Positions 1-7,023 of a stretch of DNA of 7,123 nt are shown here, one piece after another. The position numbers were made by a program, and so were the translations under genes. Source of the stretch: an uncultured Bacilli bacterium (GTDB lineage Bacteria > Bacillota_I > Bacilli_A > RF39 > UBA660); contig CAKPNP010000039.1 of the NCBI GenBank assembly GCA_934169415.1, positions 1 through 7,123 of the forward strand, written 5' to 3'. Position 1 is the stretch's first letter; each line of letters starts with the position of its first letter. Under the pieces are notes generated by a model. The model had not been told where the DNA came from. It saw only the letters and a program-made list of their open reading frames with translations, and ran no database searches.

Positions 1-1730
1 TTGATACAATAGCTCCAACAATCCCAAATATTACATATCTTGGAGGAAGTAATACACATTCATGGAAGAATAATTATAAGATGAAGTTAGAATCAAGTGA
101 TTCATTATCAGGAATAGATAGATTTTTATCTGATGGTAATAGTGATGGAAATAGTGATTTTGATATAGGAAGAACAACTTCTACAACAGCAGAATGGACT
201 CCAAAGAATGGGTTTAGTAATTGTAACCAAAAATTTGCTGTTATAGATATAGCAGGAAATGTATCAGGTTGGACAGGTGGTCAACATATACATATGGATA
301 CAGAAGCTCCATCTAAGACTTCTGTAGGATTATGGCTTAATACTATAGGAGGAACAACATATACTAACGATACATGGACAAACCAAAGTGTTGCTAGAAG
401 ATTCTATAGTGAAGATAGCTTATCTGGAATAAATCATTATGAATGGTCTTACGATTGCTCTAATTTTGGAGGTATTCAACCACAAGATGAAGCAATAACA
501 TGGTCGGGAATAAATGAAGCATGTTATAGAGCTGTAGATAATGCAGGCAATGTGGGTGATTGGAGCAATAAAGTAATTATTAAAATTGATAAGGATAAAC
601 CAACTTTAACTTATAATTTAAGTGAAGGAACATATGAAATTGGTCAAAATATAACAGTAACAGGAAATGATACTAATTTTAGTAGTTTATGGGTACATGT
701 ATATAAGGATGGAAGTTTTGTTTCTTCAAAATCAATTTCTGGCTATACAAATAATTCATATACTGTAAATATGGATTCAAGCGGAACATGGGAAATCTAC
801 GCTATGGTTTATGACAATGCAGGAAATAGACAAGAAGCACATGTTAATAATGATGGTTGGGATAGAAGAACTTATACTATAAAGCCTAAATGCTCATATG
901 CTATTAATTATGTTTGGAATTTTGATTATAAGGGTTCTGTTGAAACATTTACAGTTCCTACTGGATGTAATGGTGTATATAAACTAGAAGTATGGGGAGC
1001 TGAAGGTGGAGGTCACCCACAAGATGATAGCTATGGTAACAAGGGCAATAAAGGCGGCTTGGGTGGATACTCTTATGGAAATATTTCACTAAGTAGTGGC
1101 ACAAATTTATACATTGCAGTAGGAGGCTTAGGCCATAATCAAAATACTCATGGTAATGGAGATGGCGGATATAATGGTGGTGGAACAGGTGGTTCATATC
1201 AAGGAAGATCTATAGGAAGTGGCGGAGGTGGAGCCACACATATAGCAACCACAAATTATGGCGAATTATTTAATTACTATACAGAATCCAATAATAATTT
1301 AAATGATATATTAATAGTAGCCGGTGGAGGCGGAGGATCTGATGATATTTTCAATTCACCTACTATTGGAGGTTCCGGAGGTGGATTAACCGGTGGAAAT
1401 GGACAACATTGGTTAGACTCGGAAGGACGTGTTTCTCCTGATCACAGCCAAGCTGGTGGTACCCAATCATGTTCACCATACACTTTATCTAATAACAAAC
1501 AAGGATTTGGTAGAGGAGGAAATGGTCAAACTGATGCCGATGCTGGTGGAGGCGGAGGCGGTTGGTGCGGTGGCACTGCTGCTTGGTGGAGTACTGTAGA
1601 AAATCATAATGCTGCCGGTGGAGGCGGTTCTGGTCATATAAACACAAACTACTTAACTAATTCTGGTATGCAAAATGGAATTAGAAGTGGCAATGGTTAT
1701 GCTAGGATCACCTTAATATCACTAAATTAG
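1..1730 (+). CDS. Large surface-type protein with Ig-like repeats and C-terminal glycine-rich domain (5' end missing)
   Basis: Partial gene: the frame is open from base 3 to the TAG at 1728-1730 (575 residues visible), so the internal Met at 81 is not the start. Three Ig-like units of about 97-98 residues are visible. They open with DTIAPT (base 3), DTEAPS (297) and DKDKPT (588), and each carries a late D-x-AGN motif (246, 537, 813); SDSLSGI and EDSLSGI recur in units 1 and 2. From about base 900 the protein becomes a glycine-rich domain: ETFTVP, then LEVWGAEGGG, LYIAVGG, ILIVAGGGGG, several GGGG tracts, and a final GYARITL. This resembles the Gly_rich (ALK-like) domain family found in bacterial surface proteins. 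The visible end has no LPXTG motif and no hydrophobic anchor, so attachment, if any, must lie elsewhere. A role in adhesion or the cell surface is inferred from architecture; the ligand is unknown. It has no evident functional link to the downstream operon. Confidence 0.8.
   Translation, partial: DTIAPTIPNITYLGGSNTHSWKNNYKMKLESSDSLSGIDRFLSDGNSDGNSDFDIGRTTSTTAEWTPKNGFSNCNQKFAVIDIAGNVSGWTGGQHIHMDTEAPSKTSVGLWLNTIGGTTYTNDTWTNQSVARRFYSEDSLSGINHYEWSYDCSNFGGIQPQDEAITWSGINEACYRAVDNAGNVGDWSNKVIIKIDKDKPTLTYNLSEGTYEIGQNITVTGNDTNFSSLWVHVYKDGSFVSSKSISGYTNNSYTVNMDSSGTWEIYAMVYDNAGNRQEAHVNNDGWDRRTYTIKPKCSYAINYVWNFDYKGSVETFTVPTGCNGVYKLEVWGAEGGGHPQDDSYGNKGNKGGLGGYSYGNISLSSGTNLYIAVGGLGHNQNTHGNGDGGYNGGGTGGSYQGRSIGSGGGGATHIATTNYGELFNYYTESNNNLNDILIVAGGGGGSDDIFNSPTIGGSGGGLTGGNGQHWLDSEGRVSPDHSQAGGTQSCSPYTLSNNKQGFGRGGNGQTDADAGGGGGGWCGGTAAWWSTVENHNAAGGGGSGHINTNYLTNSGMQNGIRSGNGYARITLISLN
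3..887 (+). repeat. Three tandem Ig-like domain repeats (protein level)
   Basis: Repeat openings lie at bases 3, 297 and 588, giving periods of 294 and 291 bases. Each unit ends with the motif D(I/N)AGN at 246-260, 537-551 and 813-827, followed in the first two by VSGW or VGDW. The units are clearly diverged in DNA and protein, and unit 3 has lost the SLSGI motif. They are therefore old domain duplications and not recent exact repeats. The array probably continues to the left of the window. Confidence 0.75.
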
Positions 1731-1774
1731 TCAAAAAAACATTATTCTTTTCAAGTCATTTTTAATTCATGTGG

Positions 1775-1804
1775 TTGACAATTAATATTAATTTATGTTA
1801 TGAT
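1775..1804 (+). promoter_or_regulatory. Sigma-A-type promoter of the gatCAB-aspS operon
   Basis: A perfect -35 box TTGACA (1775-1780) is separated by 18 bases from a -10 box TATGAT (1799-1804). A TG at 1796-1797 sits one base upstream of the -10, forming an extended -10 element. The likely transcription start is near A1811, just before the 5' strand of T-box stem I, which fits a promoter serving the riboswitch leader. No operator-like inverted repeat overlaps it, so control appears to rest on the leader RNA. Confidence 0.85.
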
Positions 1805-1993
1805 TTCTACATCGACAAAGATTGGAAATACGAAATACTAAATTATATTATAGCGAGTTATGTATGGTGAAAGATAACAATATAATTATTTTGTGTAACG
1901 CCCATGAGTTAATTATCTGAAACTAAGTAGGATAATTCGGAAGTAAACCGTTATCAAATTACATCAAAGTGATCAAATTTAATTTGATAATTT

Positions 1994-2023
1994 GGGTGGC
2001 ACCGCGGAAATAGCATTCGTCCC
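1994..2023 (+). promoter_or_regulatory. T-box antiterminator
   Basis: GGG (1994-1996) can pair with CCC (2021-2023) and GCG (2004-2006) with CGT (2018-2020). The seven-base bulge TGGCACC (1997-2003) is left open for the 3' end of uncharged tRNA. This fold uses CCC, which is also needed for the terminator loop-side helix, so the two structures exclude each other as expected for a T-box switch. Confidence 0.85.
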
Positions 2024-2050
2024 ATATTTTATGGGAAGAGTGCTATTTTT
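2008..2050 (+). terminator. Intrinsic terminator of the T-box switch
   Basis: AAATAGCA (2008-2015) pairs with TGCTATTT (2041-2048) and CCCAT (2021-2025) with ATGGG (2031-2035). A partly paired section joins the two helices, and the structure ends in a T run (2046-2050). It competes with the antiterminator and stops transcription before gatC when tRNA-Asn is charged. Its T run lies only eight bases before the gatC Shine-Dalgarno sequence. Confidence 0.9.
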
Positions 2051-2057
2051 ATATTAT

Positions 2058-2062
2058 GGAGG
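2058..2062 (+). promoter_or_regulatory. Ribosome binding site deciding the gatC start
   Basis: GGAGG at 2058-2062 is five bases ahead of the ATG at 2068. An in-frame ATG at 2056 overlaps this Shine-Dalgarno sequence and has only the terminator T run and a few A/T bases before it, so it cannot be served by it. The start at 2068 is therefore preferred. Confidence 0.88.
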
Positions 2063-2067
2063 AATTT

Positions 2068-2364
2068 ATGATAGAAAAAGAAAAGTTAAAAAAATATGCA
2101 AATAAATTGATGTTTGATATGGAAGATAGTCAGTATTCTACATTACAAGAAGAGTTTGATACTATATTAAAACAAATGGATTTGATTAGTAATATTCCTA
2201 ATATAAGTAATGTAGAACCTATGTTTTTTCCGTTTATTAATGAAGATGTTGAATTAAGGGAAGATGCAGTTATAGAAAATGACGAACTAACTGTTGATGA
2301 AGTATTAATGAATGCTAAAAGTGTTAGTAAAGATCAAGTAAAAGTACCAAAGGTGGTGGAATAA
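2068..2364 (+). CDS. gatC: Asp-tRNA(Asn)/Glu-tRNA(Gln) amidotransferase subunit C
   Basis: A 98-residue protein starting MIEKEKLKKYANKL, the usual size for GatC (about 95-100). GatC is the small subunit that wraps around GatA and GatB and stabilises the GatCAB complex; it has no catalytic site. Recognisable family features are an N-terminal helix with hydrophobic spacing, a middle segment SNVEPMFFPF (the family's VEP motif), an LREDAV motif, and the C-terminal NA...D....VPKVVE signature that packs on the partner subunits. The ATG at 2068 is chosen over the one at 2056 because GGAGG is correctly spaced only for 2068. It is the first gene after the T-box, and its TAA (2362-2364) overlaps the gatA ATG by one base, suggesting translational coupling. 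Confidence 0.93.
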   Translation: MIEKEKLKKYANKLMFDMEDSQYSTLQEEFDTILKQMDLISNIPNISNVEPMFFPFINEDVELREDAVIENDELTVDEVLMNAKSVSKDQVKVPKVVE

Positions 2365-3821
2365 TGTATCAAGATTTATCAATAACAGATTTAAGAAAAG
2401 AATTAGATAGTGGAAATATAACTAAAGAAGAGTTATTTAATAATGCTAATTCTTTAGCTCATAGATACCAAGATAGTATAAATTCATTTGTAACTATAAT
2501 AGATGATTTTAAATGTAGAAAATCTAATTCGATTTTATATGGAATACCTTATGCTTTAAAAGATAATATATCAACAAAAGGGATACTTACTACATCATGT
2601 TCTAATATATTGAAAGATTATATTCCTGTATATGATGCAACTGTATATAAAAAATTAAAAAATAGTGGTGCTGTGTTAGTGGGGAAAACCTCTATGGATG
2701 AACTTGCTATGGGAGGAACTGGTACAACAGGAAATAATGGAATAGTTAAAAATCCTTGGGATACTAATAGATTAATCGGTGGCTCATCAGCAGGTAGTGC
2801 ATCAAGTGTAGCTCTTGGAATAGTTTCATTTTCAATAGGTTCTGATACAGGAGATTCTATTAGGAAACCAGCGGCATATGGAGGAGTTGTAGGATTTAAA
2901 CCTACTTATGGTTTAGTTTCAAGATATGGTTTATTTGCTTTTGCATCTAGCCTAGATCATGTTGGATGTTTTGCTAGAAGTGTTCGTGATGTAAGTATTG
3001 TAACAAATATAATTAAAGGATATGATCCTTATGATATGACAAGTCTAAAAGATGATAATAAAGAGTATTCTAAACTAATAGATAATGACATTAAAGGAAA
3101 AAAGTTATTTTATTTTAAAGATGTATGTAATATAGAACATTATGATAAATCTGATGAAGAATTAATTAGTGTTTTAAATAATTTTAAAGATACTATAGAA
3201 AAAATTAAAGAATTAGGAGTTATAGTAGAAGAAGTAGAATTTCCACTTAATTTATTAGAAGCAATATATCCAACTTATATGGCTATATCATGTGCTGAAG
3301 CAACTAGTAATAATTCTAATTTAACTGGTATTCAGTTTGGACCAAGACCAATAGCAGATAGTATAGATGATATTATGTTTAAAGCTAGAACAGAAGGATT
3401 TTCAGAGTTAATTAAACGTAGATTTGTATTGGGATCATATATATTACAAAAAGAAAATCAAGAAAAATTATATTTAAATGCTTGTAGAGTAAGAAGGATG
3501 ATTACTGATAAAATGAATGAAATATTTAGAACTTATGATGCACTTATAATGCCAGCAAGTGGTGGGGTAGCTCCTGATTTTATAGCGTCAAGTGATAAAT
3601 TATCAGATAAATATTTAATACTTGAAAATCATATGGCAATTGGTAATTTTGGCGGATATCCTAGTATTACAATTCCATCAGGAATGGTTAATAATATGCC
3701 TGTTGCTATAAATATAACTGGTAGAGTAAGAGAAGATGATGTAGTTTTAAATATAGCAAATAAAATAGAAGAAAAAATAGATTTTAAAAGTTATGGGAAG
3801 GTGATGAAATGTATAAAGTAG
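2364..3821 (+). CDS. gatA: Asp-tRNA(Asn)/Glu-tRNA(Gln) amidotransferase subunit A (amidase)
   Basis: A full-length 485-residue amidase-signature enzyme. GatA hydrolyses glutamine (or asparagine) and releases ammonia, which passes to GatB for amidation of misacylated tRNA. The Ser-cisSer-Lys triad is visible: K66 in YALKDN, cis-Ser S141 in IGGSSAGSA, and nucleophile S165 in SDTGDSIRKPA. Their spacing (75 and 24 residues) equals that of Staphylococcus aureus GatA (K79, S154, S178). VGFKPTYGLVSRYGL (176-190) and SSLDHVG (195-201) are also typical. Two departures from the common consensus are D164 directly before the nucleophile (usually Gly) and E421 in LENHMAIGNFGGYP, where the glutamine-binding Asp usually stands. 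I recall similar forms in Mollicutes GatA, so the enzyme is probably active. AGGTGG (2351-2356) precedes the ATG by seven bases. The 3' end overlaps gatB by 13 bases. Confidence 0.96.
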   Translation: MYQDLSITDLRKELDSGNITKEELFNNANSLAHRYQDSINSFVTIIDDFKCRKSNSILYGIPYALKDNISTKGILTTSCSNILKDYIPVYDATVYKKLKNSGAVLVGKTSMDELAMGGTGTTGNNGIVKNPWDTNRLIGGSSAGSASSVALGIVSFSIGSDTGDSIRKPAAYGGVVGFKPTYGLVSRYGLFAFASSLDHVGCFARSVRDVSIVTNIIKGYDPYDMTSLKDDNKEYSKLIDNDIKGKKLFYFKDVCNIEHYDKSDEELISVLNNFKDTIEKIKELGVIVEEVEFPLNLLEAIYPTYMAISCAEATSNNSNLTGIQFGPRPIADSIDDIMFKARTEGFSELIKRRFVLGSYILQKENQEKLYLNACRVRRMITDKMNEIFRTYDALIMPASGGVAPDFIASSDKLSDKYLILENHMAIGNFGGYPSITIPSGMVNNMPVAINITGRVREDDVVLNIANKIEEKIDFKSYGKVMKCIK

Positions 3822-5233
3822 TTATAGGACTTGAAGTTCATTGTGAACTTCTAACAAATTCAAAAAATTTTTCAGCTTCAAAAAATACATATACACCACT
3901 ACCAAACACTCATGTATCTGCAGTTGATTTAGGTCTACCAGGAATAATTCCAGTAGTTAATAAACAAGCTTGTAAATTAGCTTTAAAAACTGCTATGGCA
4001 CTTAATTGTACAAATCCAGATGTAATAATGTTTGATAGAAAAAACTATTATTACCCCGACTTACCAAAAGGCTATCAAATTACTCAAGTTACTAAACCAA
4101 TGGGAAGAAATGGCTATTTAACTATAGTTATGCCTGATTATGAAAAGAAAATTTTAATTCATCAATTACATCTAGAAGAAGATACAGCGTCATTGGATCA
4201 CTATTCTAATTACTCATTAATAGATTATAATCGTTCAGGAATTCCATTAATGGAAATTGTAACAGAACCTTGTATATCATCAAGCGATGAGGCCGTACAA
4301 TTTTTAGAAGATTTAAGAAGTTTATTCGTATATTGTAATGTTTCAGAAGCTAAAAGTGATAAAGGACAGATGAGGTGTGATGTTAATGTATCTTTAATGA
4401 AAGATACTGACACTAAATTTGGTACAAAAGTAGAAATGAAAAATATAAATTCATTTAATAATGTTAAGTTAGCTATCGAATATGAAATAAAAAGACAAAC
4501 AGAAATACTAGAACGTGGCGAAAAAGTAATACAAGAAACAAGAAGATTCTCACCTGAAGATTTAAAAACTTATTCAATGCGTGAAAAAGTAGATGCAGTA
4601 GATTATAAATATTTTGTTGAACCTAATATACCACAATATAAAATATCAAAGGAATATTTAGAAGAAATAAGAAAAGAAATACCAAAACTTCAATATGATA
4701 GATATAAAACATATACAGATGAATATAATTTATCTAAGTATGATTCATTAGTATTAATAAAAGAAAAAGAAATAGCAGATTATTTTGAAAGTGTTATATC
4801 GTATGATGTAGAAGCTAAAGATGCGTCTAACTGGATAACAACAGTGTTATTAGGATCAATGTCAAAATTAGAGGTTGGAATAAATGAACTTGGTATAACT
4901 CCACAAATGCTTTCAAAAATAATTAAATTAGTAAATAGTTCTAAAATATCTCAAAATAATGCTAAAAAGATATTATATAGAGCTATGGATGAAAAAAAAG
5001 ATCCTATTAAGATTATAGAAGAAGAACATTTGACTCAAATTGATGATAATGTTTTACTAACTAAATTAGTTAATGAGGCATTAGATGAAAATGAAAGTGT
5101 AGTTATGCAATATAAAGAAGGGAAAACTTATGTTGCTAATTACTTTGTTGGAAGTGTAATGAAAAAAACTAAAGGTCAAGCTAATCCAACTAAAACTTTA
5201 GAAATAATTAAGTTAGAATTAGAAAAGAGGTAA
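3809..5233 (+). CDS. gatB: Asp-tRNA(Asn)/Glu-tRNA(Gln) amidotransferase subunit B
   Basis: A full-length 474-residue GatB. It binds the misacylated tRNA, activates the side-chain carboxylate with ATP, and amidates it with ammonia from GatA. The N-terminal cradle domain carries VVIGLEVHCEL (4-14), DRKNYYYPDLPKGYQITQ (76-93), HLEED (121-125), DYNRSGIPLMEIVTEP (139-154), MRCDVNVS (188-195), GTKVEMKNINSF (205-216) and DYKYFVEPNIP (265-275). H11, E123/E124 and E149 are candidate metal or ATP-site residues by analogy. The HLEEDAGK motif reads HLEEDTAS here, and the Cys residues of zinc-binding GatB forms are absent (SASKN...VSAVDLG), as in many Firmicutes. The helical and YqeY-like tail (about 300-474) ends with the typical FVGSVMKKTKGQANP, which contacts the tRNA elbow. 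AAGGTG (3798-3803) lies inside gatA, five bases before the ATG. aspS follows after two bases. Confidence 0.96.
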   Translation: MYKVVIGLEVHCELLTNSKNFSASKNTYTPLPNTHVSAVDLGLPGIIPVVNKQACKLALKTAMALNCTNPDVIMFDRKNYYYPDLPKGYQITQVTKPMGRNGYLTIVMPDYEKKILIHQLHLEEDTASLDHYSNYSLIDYNRSGIPLMEIVTEPCISSSDEAVQFLEDLRSLFVYCNVSEAKSDKGQMRCDVNVSLMKDTDTKFGTKVEMKNINSFNNVKLAIEYEIKRQTEILERGEKVIQETRRFSPEDLKTYSMREKVDAVDYKYFVEPNIPQYKISKEYLEEIRKEIPKLQYDRYKTYTDEYNLSKYDSLVLIKEKEIADYFESVISYDVEAKDASNWITTVLLGSMSKLEVGINELGITPQMLSKIIKLVNSSKISQNNAKKILYRAMDEKKDPIKIIEEEHLTQIDDNVLLTKLVNEALDENESVVMQYKEGKTYVANYFVGSVMKKTKGQANPTKTLEIIKLELEKR

Positions 5234-5235
5234 TT

Positions 5236-6975
5236 ATGAATAACATATATAAAGATCATTACTGTGATGAAATAAATGATTCTCTAATCGGTAAAGAAGT
5301 TAGATTGGCTGGTTGGATTGAAAATATAAGAGACCATGGTGGTGTTATATTTTTAGATTTAAGAGATTCACATGATGTAGTTCAAATTGTAAGTAATGAT
5401 GATTCTATTTTCTCAGGACTTACAAAAGAAAGCACTGTAACTTTAAAAGGTACAGTTAGAAAAAGAGCATTAGAAGATTATAACGATAAAATAAATACTG
5501 GAACACTTGAAGTATTAGTCTCTAGTATAGAAGTTTTAGGAAAAGCTAATAATGTCTTACCTTTTGAAATTGTTACATCAACTTCATCTAGCGAAGAAGT
5601 TAGATTAAAATATAGATATTTAGACTTAAGAAATAAAAAAGTTCATAATAATATACTATTTAGATCAGAAGTTATTAAATATTTAAGAAATAAAATGGAA
5701 AGTTTAGGCCACACTGAAATACAGACTCCTATTTTAACAGCATCATCTCCAGAAGGAGCTAGAGATTTTATTGTTCCTTCAAGAAAATTCCATGGCAAAT
5801 TTTATGCACTTCCACAAGCACCACAGATATTTAAACAATTATTAATGATTTCAGGATTTGATAAATATTATCAAATAGCACCTTGTTTTAGAGATGAAGA
5901 TGCAAGATCGGATAGAGTTTATGGTGAGTTTTATCAATTAGATTTAGAAATGGCCTTTGCAACAGAAGAAGATGTATTAAATGTAGGTGAAGAAATATTT
6001 TATGACACATTTAAAAAATTTGGTAATAAAGAAGTATCAGAAAGACCATTCAGAAGAATTTCTTACAAAGAATCTATGGAAAAATATGGTACTGATAAAC
6101 CAGATTTAAGAAACCCACTTGAAATAATAGATGTAACAGAAGTATTTTCTGATACTTCATTTAAACCTTTTAGAGGAGTTACAGTTAAGGCTATAAAAGT
6201 ATTAGATATAGCAGATAAATCGAATTCTTGGTTTAATGAATTAGTAGATTATGCTAAGACAATAGGAATGCCTGGTATTGGATATTTTAAAGTACTAGAA
6301 GATATGACTTTTGCAGGACCTATTGATAAATTTTTAGAAGACTATGAAAGAGAAGAATTAATAGAAAAAGCTGGTCTAAAACCTAATAGTGTAATATTCT
6401 TTATTGCTGATAGAAAAAATGCTCCTAAATTAGCTGGACTTATAAGGGACGAATTAGGAAGAAAACTAGATTTAATAGATAAAAATAAATTTGAATTTTG
6501 TATTATAAATGATTTTCCAATGTATGAGTGGAATGAAGAAGAAGATAAATATGATTTCTGTCATAACCCATTTAGCATGCCACAAGGTGGACTTGATGCT
6601 TTAAATAACTCTAAAATTGAAGATATAGTTGCTTATCAATTCGATTTTGTATGTAATGGTATTGAAATGGCATCAGGCGCTGTTAGAAATCATGATTTGG
6701 ACATAATGAGAAAAGCTTTTAGTCTGGCAGGTTATAATGAAGATACAATAAAAGATAAATTTAAATCATTGTATACAGCATTTCAATATGGTGCTCCACC
6801 ACATGCTGGTATGGCTCCTGGTATTGATAGAATGTTGATGCTTTTAAAAGATGAGTCTTCAATAAGAGAAACAATAGCTTTTCCAATGAGCGCATCAGGT
6901 TCTGATATGATGATGGGAGCTCCTAATGATGTAACCGAATTACAATTAAGAGAAACACATATTAAAATAAGATAA
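5236..6975 (+). CDS. aspS: Aspartyl-tRNA synthetase, probably non-discriminating (Asp/Asn)
   Basis: A 579-residue bacterial-type class IIb synthetase that attaches Asp to tRNA-Asp and, as inferred here, also to tRNA-Asn. Visible in order: N-terminal OB-fold anticodon-binding domain (about 1-110, with VRLAGWIENIRDHGGVIFLDLRD); motif 1 ending in IQTPILTASSPEGARDF (162-178); QAPQIFKQLLM (195-205) at the aspartate site; motif 2 FRDEDARSDRVYGEFYQLD (218-236) with ATP-binding R219; the GAD insertion domain (about 290-415); FDFVCNGIEMASGAVR (469-484); motif 3 GMAPGIDRMLMLL (525-537) with R532; and the bacterial tail MMMGAPNDVTELQLRETHI. H34 occupies the spot where discriminating enzymes such as E. 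coli AspRS have Leu and the non-discriminating Pseudomonas enzyme has His. AGAGG (5226-5230) is five bases ahead of the ATG. Being the last gene of an Asn-responsive gatCAB operon supports dual specificity. Confidence 0.95.
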   Translation: MNNIYKDHYCDEINDSLIGKEVRLAGWIENIRDHGGVIFLDLRDSHDVVQIVSNDDSIFSGLTKESTVTLKGTVRKRALEDYNDKINTGTLEVLVSSIEVLGKANNVLPFEIVTSTSSSEEVRLKYRYLDLRNKKVHNNILFRSEVIKYLRNKMESLGHTEIQTPILTASSPEGARDFIVPSRKFHGKFYALPQAPQIFKQLLMISGFDKYYQIAPCFRDEDARSDRVYGEFYQLDLEMAFATEEDVLNVGEEIFYDTFKKFGNKEVSERPFRRISYKESMEKYGTDKPDLRNPLEIIDVTEVFSDTSFKPFRGVTVKAIKVLDIADKSNSWFNELVDYAKTIGMPGIGYFKVLEDMTFAGPIDKFLEDYEREELIEKAGLKPNSVIFFIADRKNAPKLAGLIRDELGRKLDLIDKNKFEFCIINDFPMYEWNEEEDKYDFCHNPFSMPQGGLDALNNSKIEDIVAYQFDFVCNGIEMASGAVRNHDLDIMRKAFSLAGYNEDTIKDKFKSLYTAFQYGAPPHAGMAPGIDRMLMLLKDESSIRETIAFPMSASGSDMMMGAPNDVTELQLRETHIKIR

Positions 6976-7002
6976 CAAGAAATTAATTTTTCTTGTTTTT
7001 TT
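6974..7002 (+). terminator. Intrinsic terminator of the gatCAB-aspS operon
   Basis: AACAAGAAA (6974-6982) pairs perfectly with TTTCTTGTT (6989-6997) around a six-base loop TTAATT, followed by a T run to 7002. The 5' arm starts within the aspS stop codon. It is a 9-bp stem but AT-rich, so moderately stable. It marks the operon's 3' end. Confidence 0.85.
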
Positions 7003-7023
7003 GCATTTTTTTGAAAAATTTGC

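Larger units (their letters stand above)
1811..2050 (+). ncRNA. T-box riboswitch leader, Asn (AAC) specifier
   Basis: Tandem landmarks of a transcriptional T-box are visible. Upper stem I pairs AATTATATT (1841-1849) with AATATAATT (1879-1887) and GTTAT (1857-1861) with ATAAC (1874-1878), enclosing an AGCGAG bulge (1852-1857) and a GGTGAAAG-containing apical loop (1866-1873). ATAC (1835-1838) can pair with GTGT (1893-1896), followed directly by the specifier AAC (1897-1899), one purine, and CCCATGAG (1901-1908, K-turn side). Stem II pairs AATTATC (1911-1917) with GATAATT (1931-1937) around GAAAC and AAGTAG. CGG/CCG and CCGTTATC (1948-1955) mark the pseudoknot region, and a small stem III follows (1956-1980). 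The T-box sequence GGGTGGCACCGCG is at 1994-2006; its UGGC bulge pairs with an acceptor end GCCA, so discriminator G73, as in tRNA-Asn. Known mechanism: uncharged tRNA stabilises the antiterminator. The base of stem I is weak. Confidence 0.93.

Noticed and set aside
81..83. Met codon as the start of the surface protein
   Set aside because: The same frame is open back to base 3 and encodes a matching Ig-repeat opening (DTIAPT), and no Shine-Dalgarno sequence precedes base 81, so the gene continues beyond the left edge.
958..1197. Minus-strand open frame rich in His and Tyr
   Set aside because: It is antisense to the Gly-rich codons; GGN-rich sequence lacks stops in that antisense frame. It has no ribosome binding site or recognisable domain.
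1000..1690. G-richer stretch as horizontally acquired DNA
   Set aside because: The shift is explained by glycine codons (GGN) in the Gly-rich domain and does not signal foreign origin.
1721..1731. Imperfect palindrome ACTAAATTAGT as a terminator of the surface protein gene
   Set aside because: It is a five-pair AT-rich stem with a one-base loop and no adjacent T run. I see no convincing terminator between 1731 and the promoter at 1775.
1893..1900. Two-codon T-box (Asn plus Glu), as described in Clostridium acetobutylicum
   Set aside because: Triplets overlapping the specifier are GTA, TAA, AAC and ACG; none is a Glu or Gln codon. A GAA at 1832-1834 is on the opposite side of the loop and not in the decoding position.
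4225..4413. Minus-strand open frame inside gatB
   Set aside because: It lies entirely within conserved gatB motifs on the other strand, is short, and has no family features.
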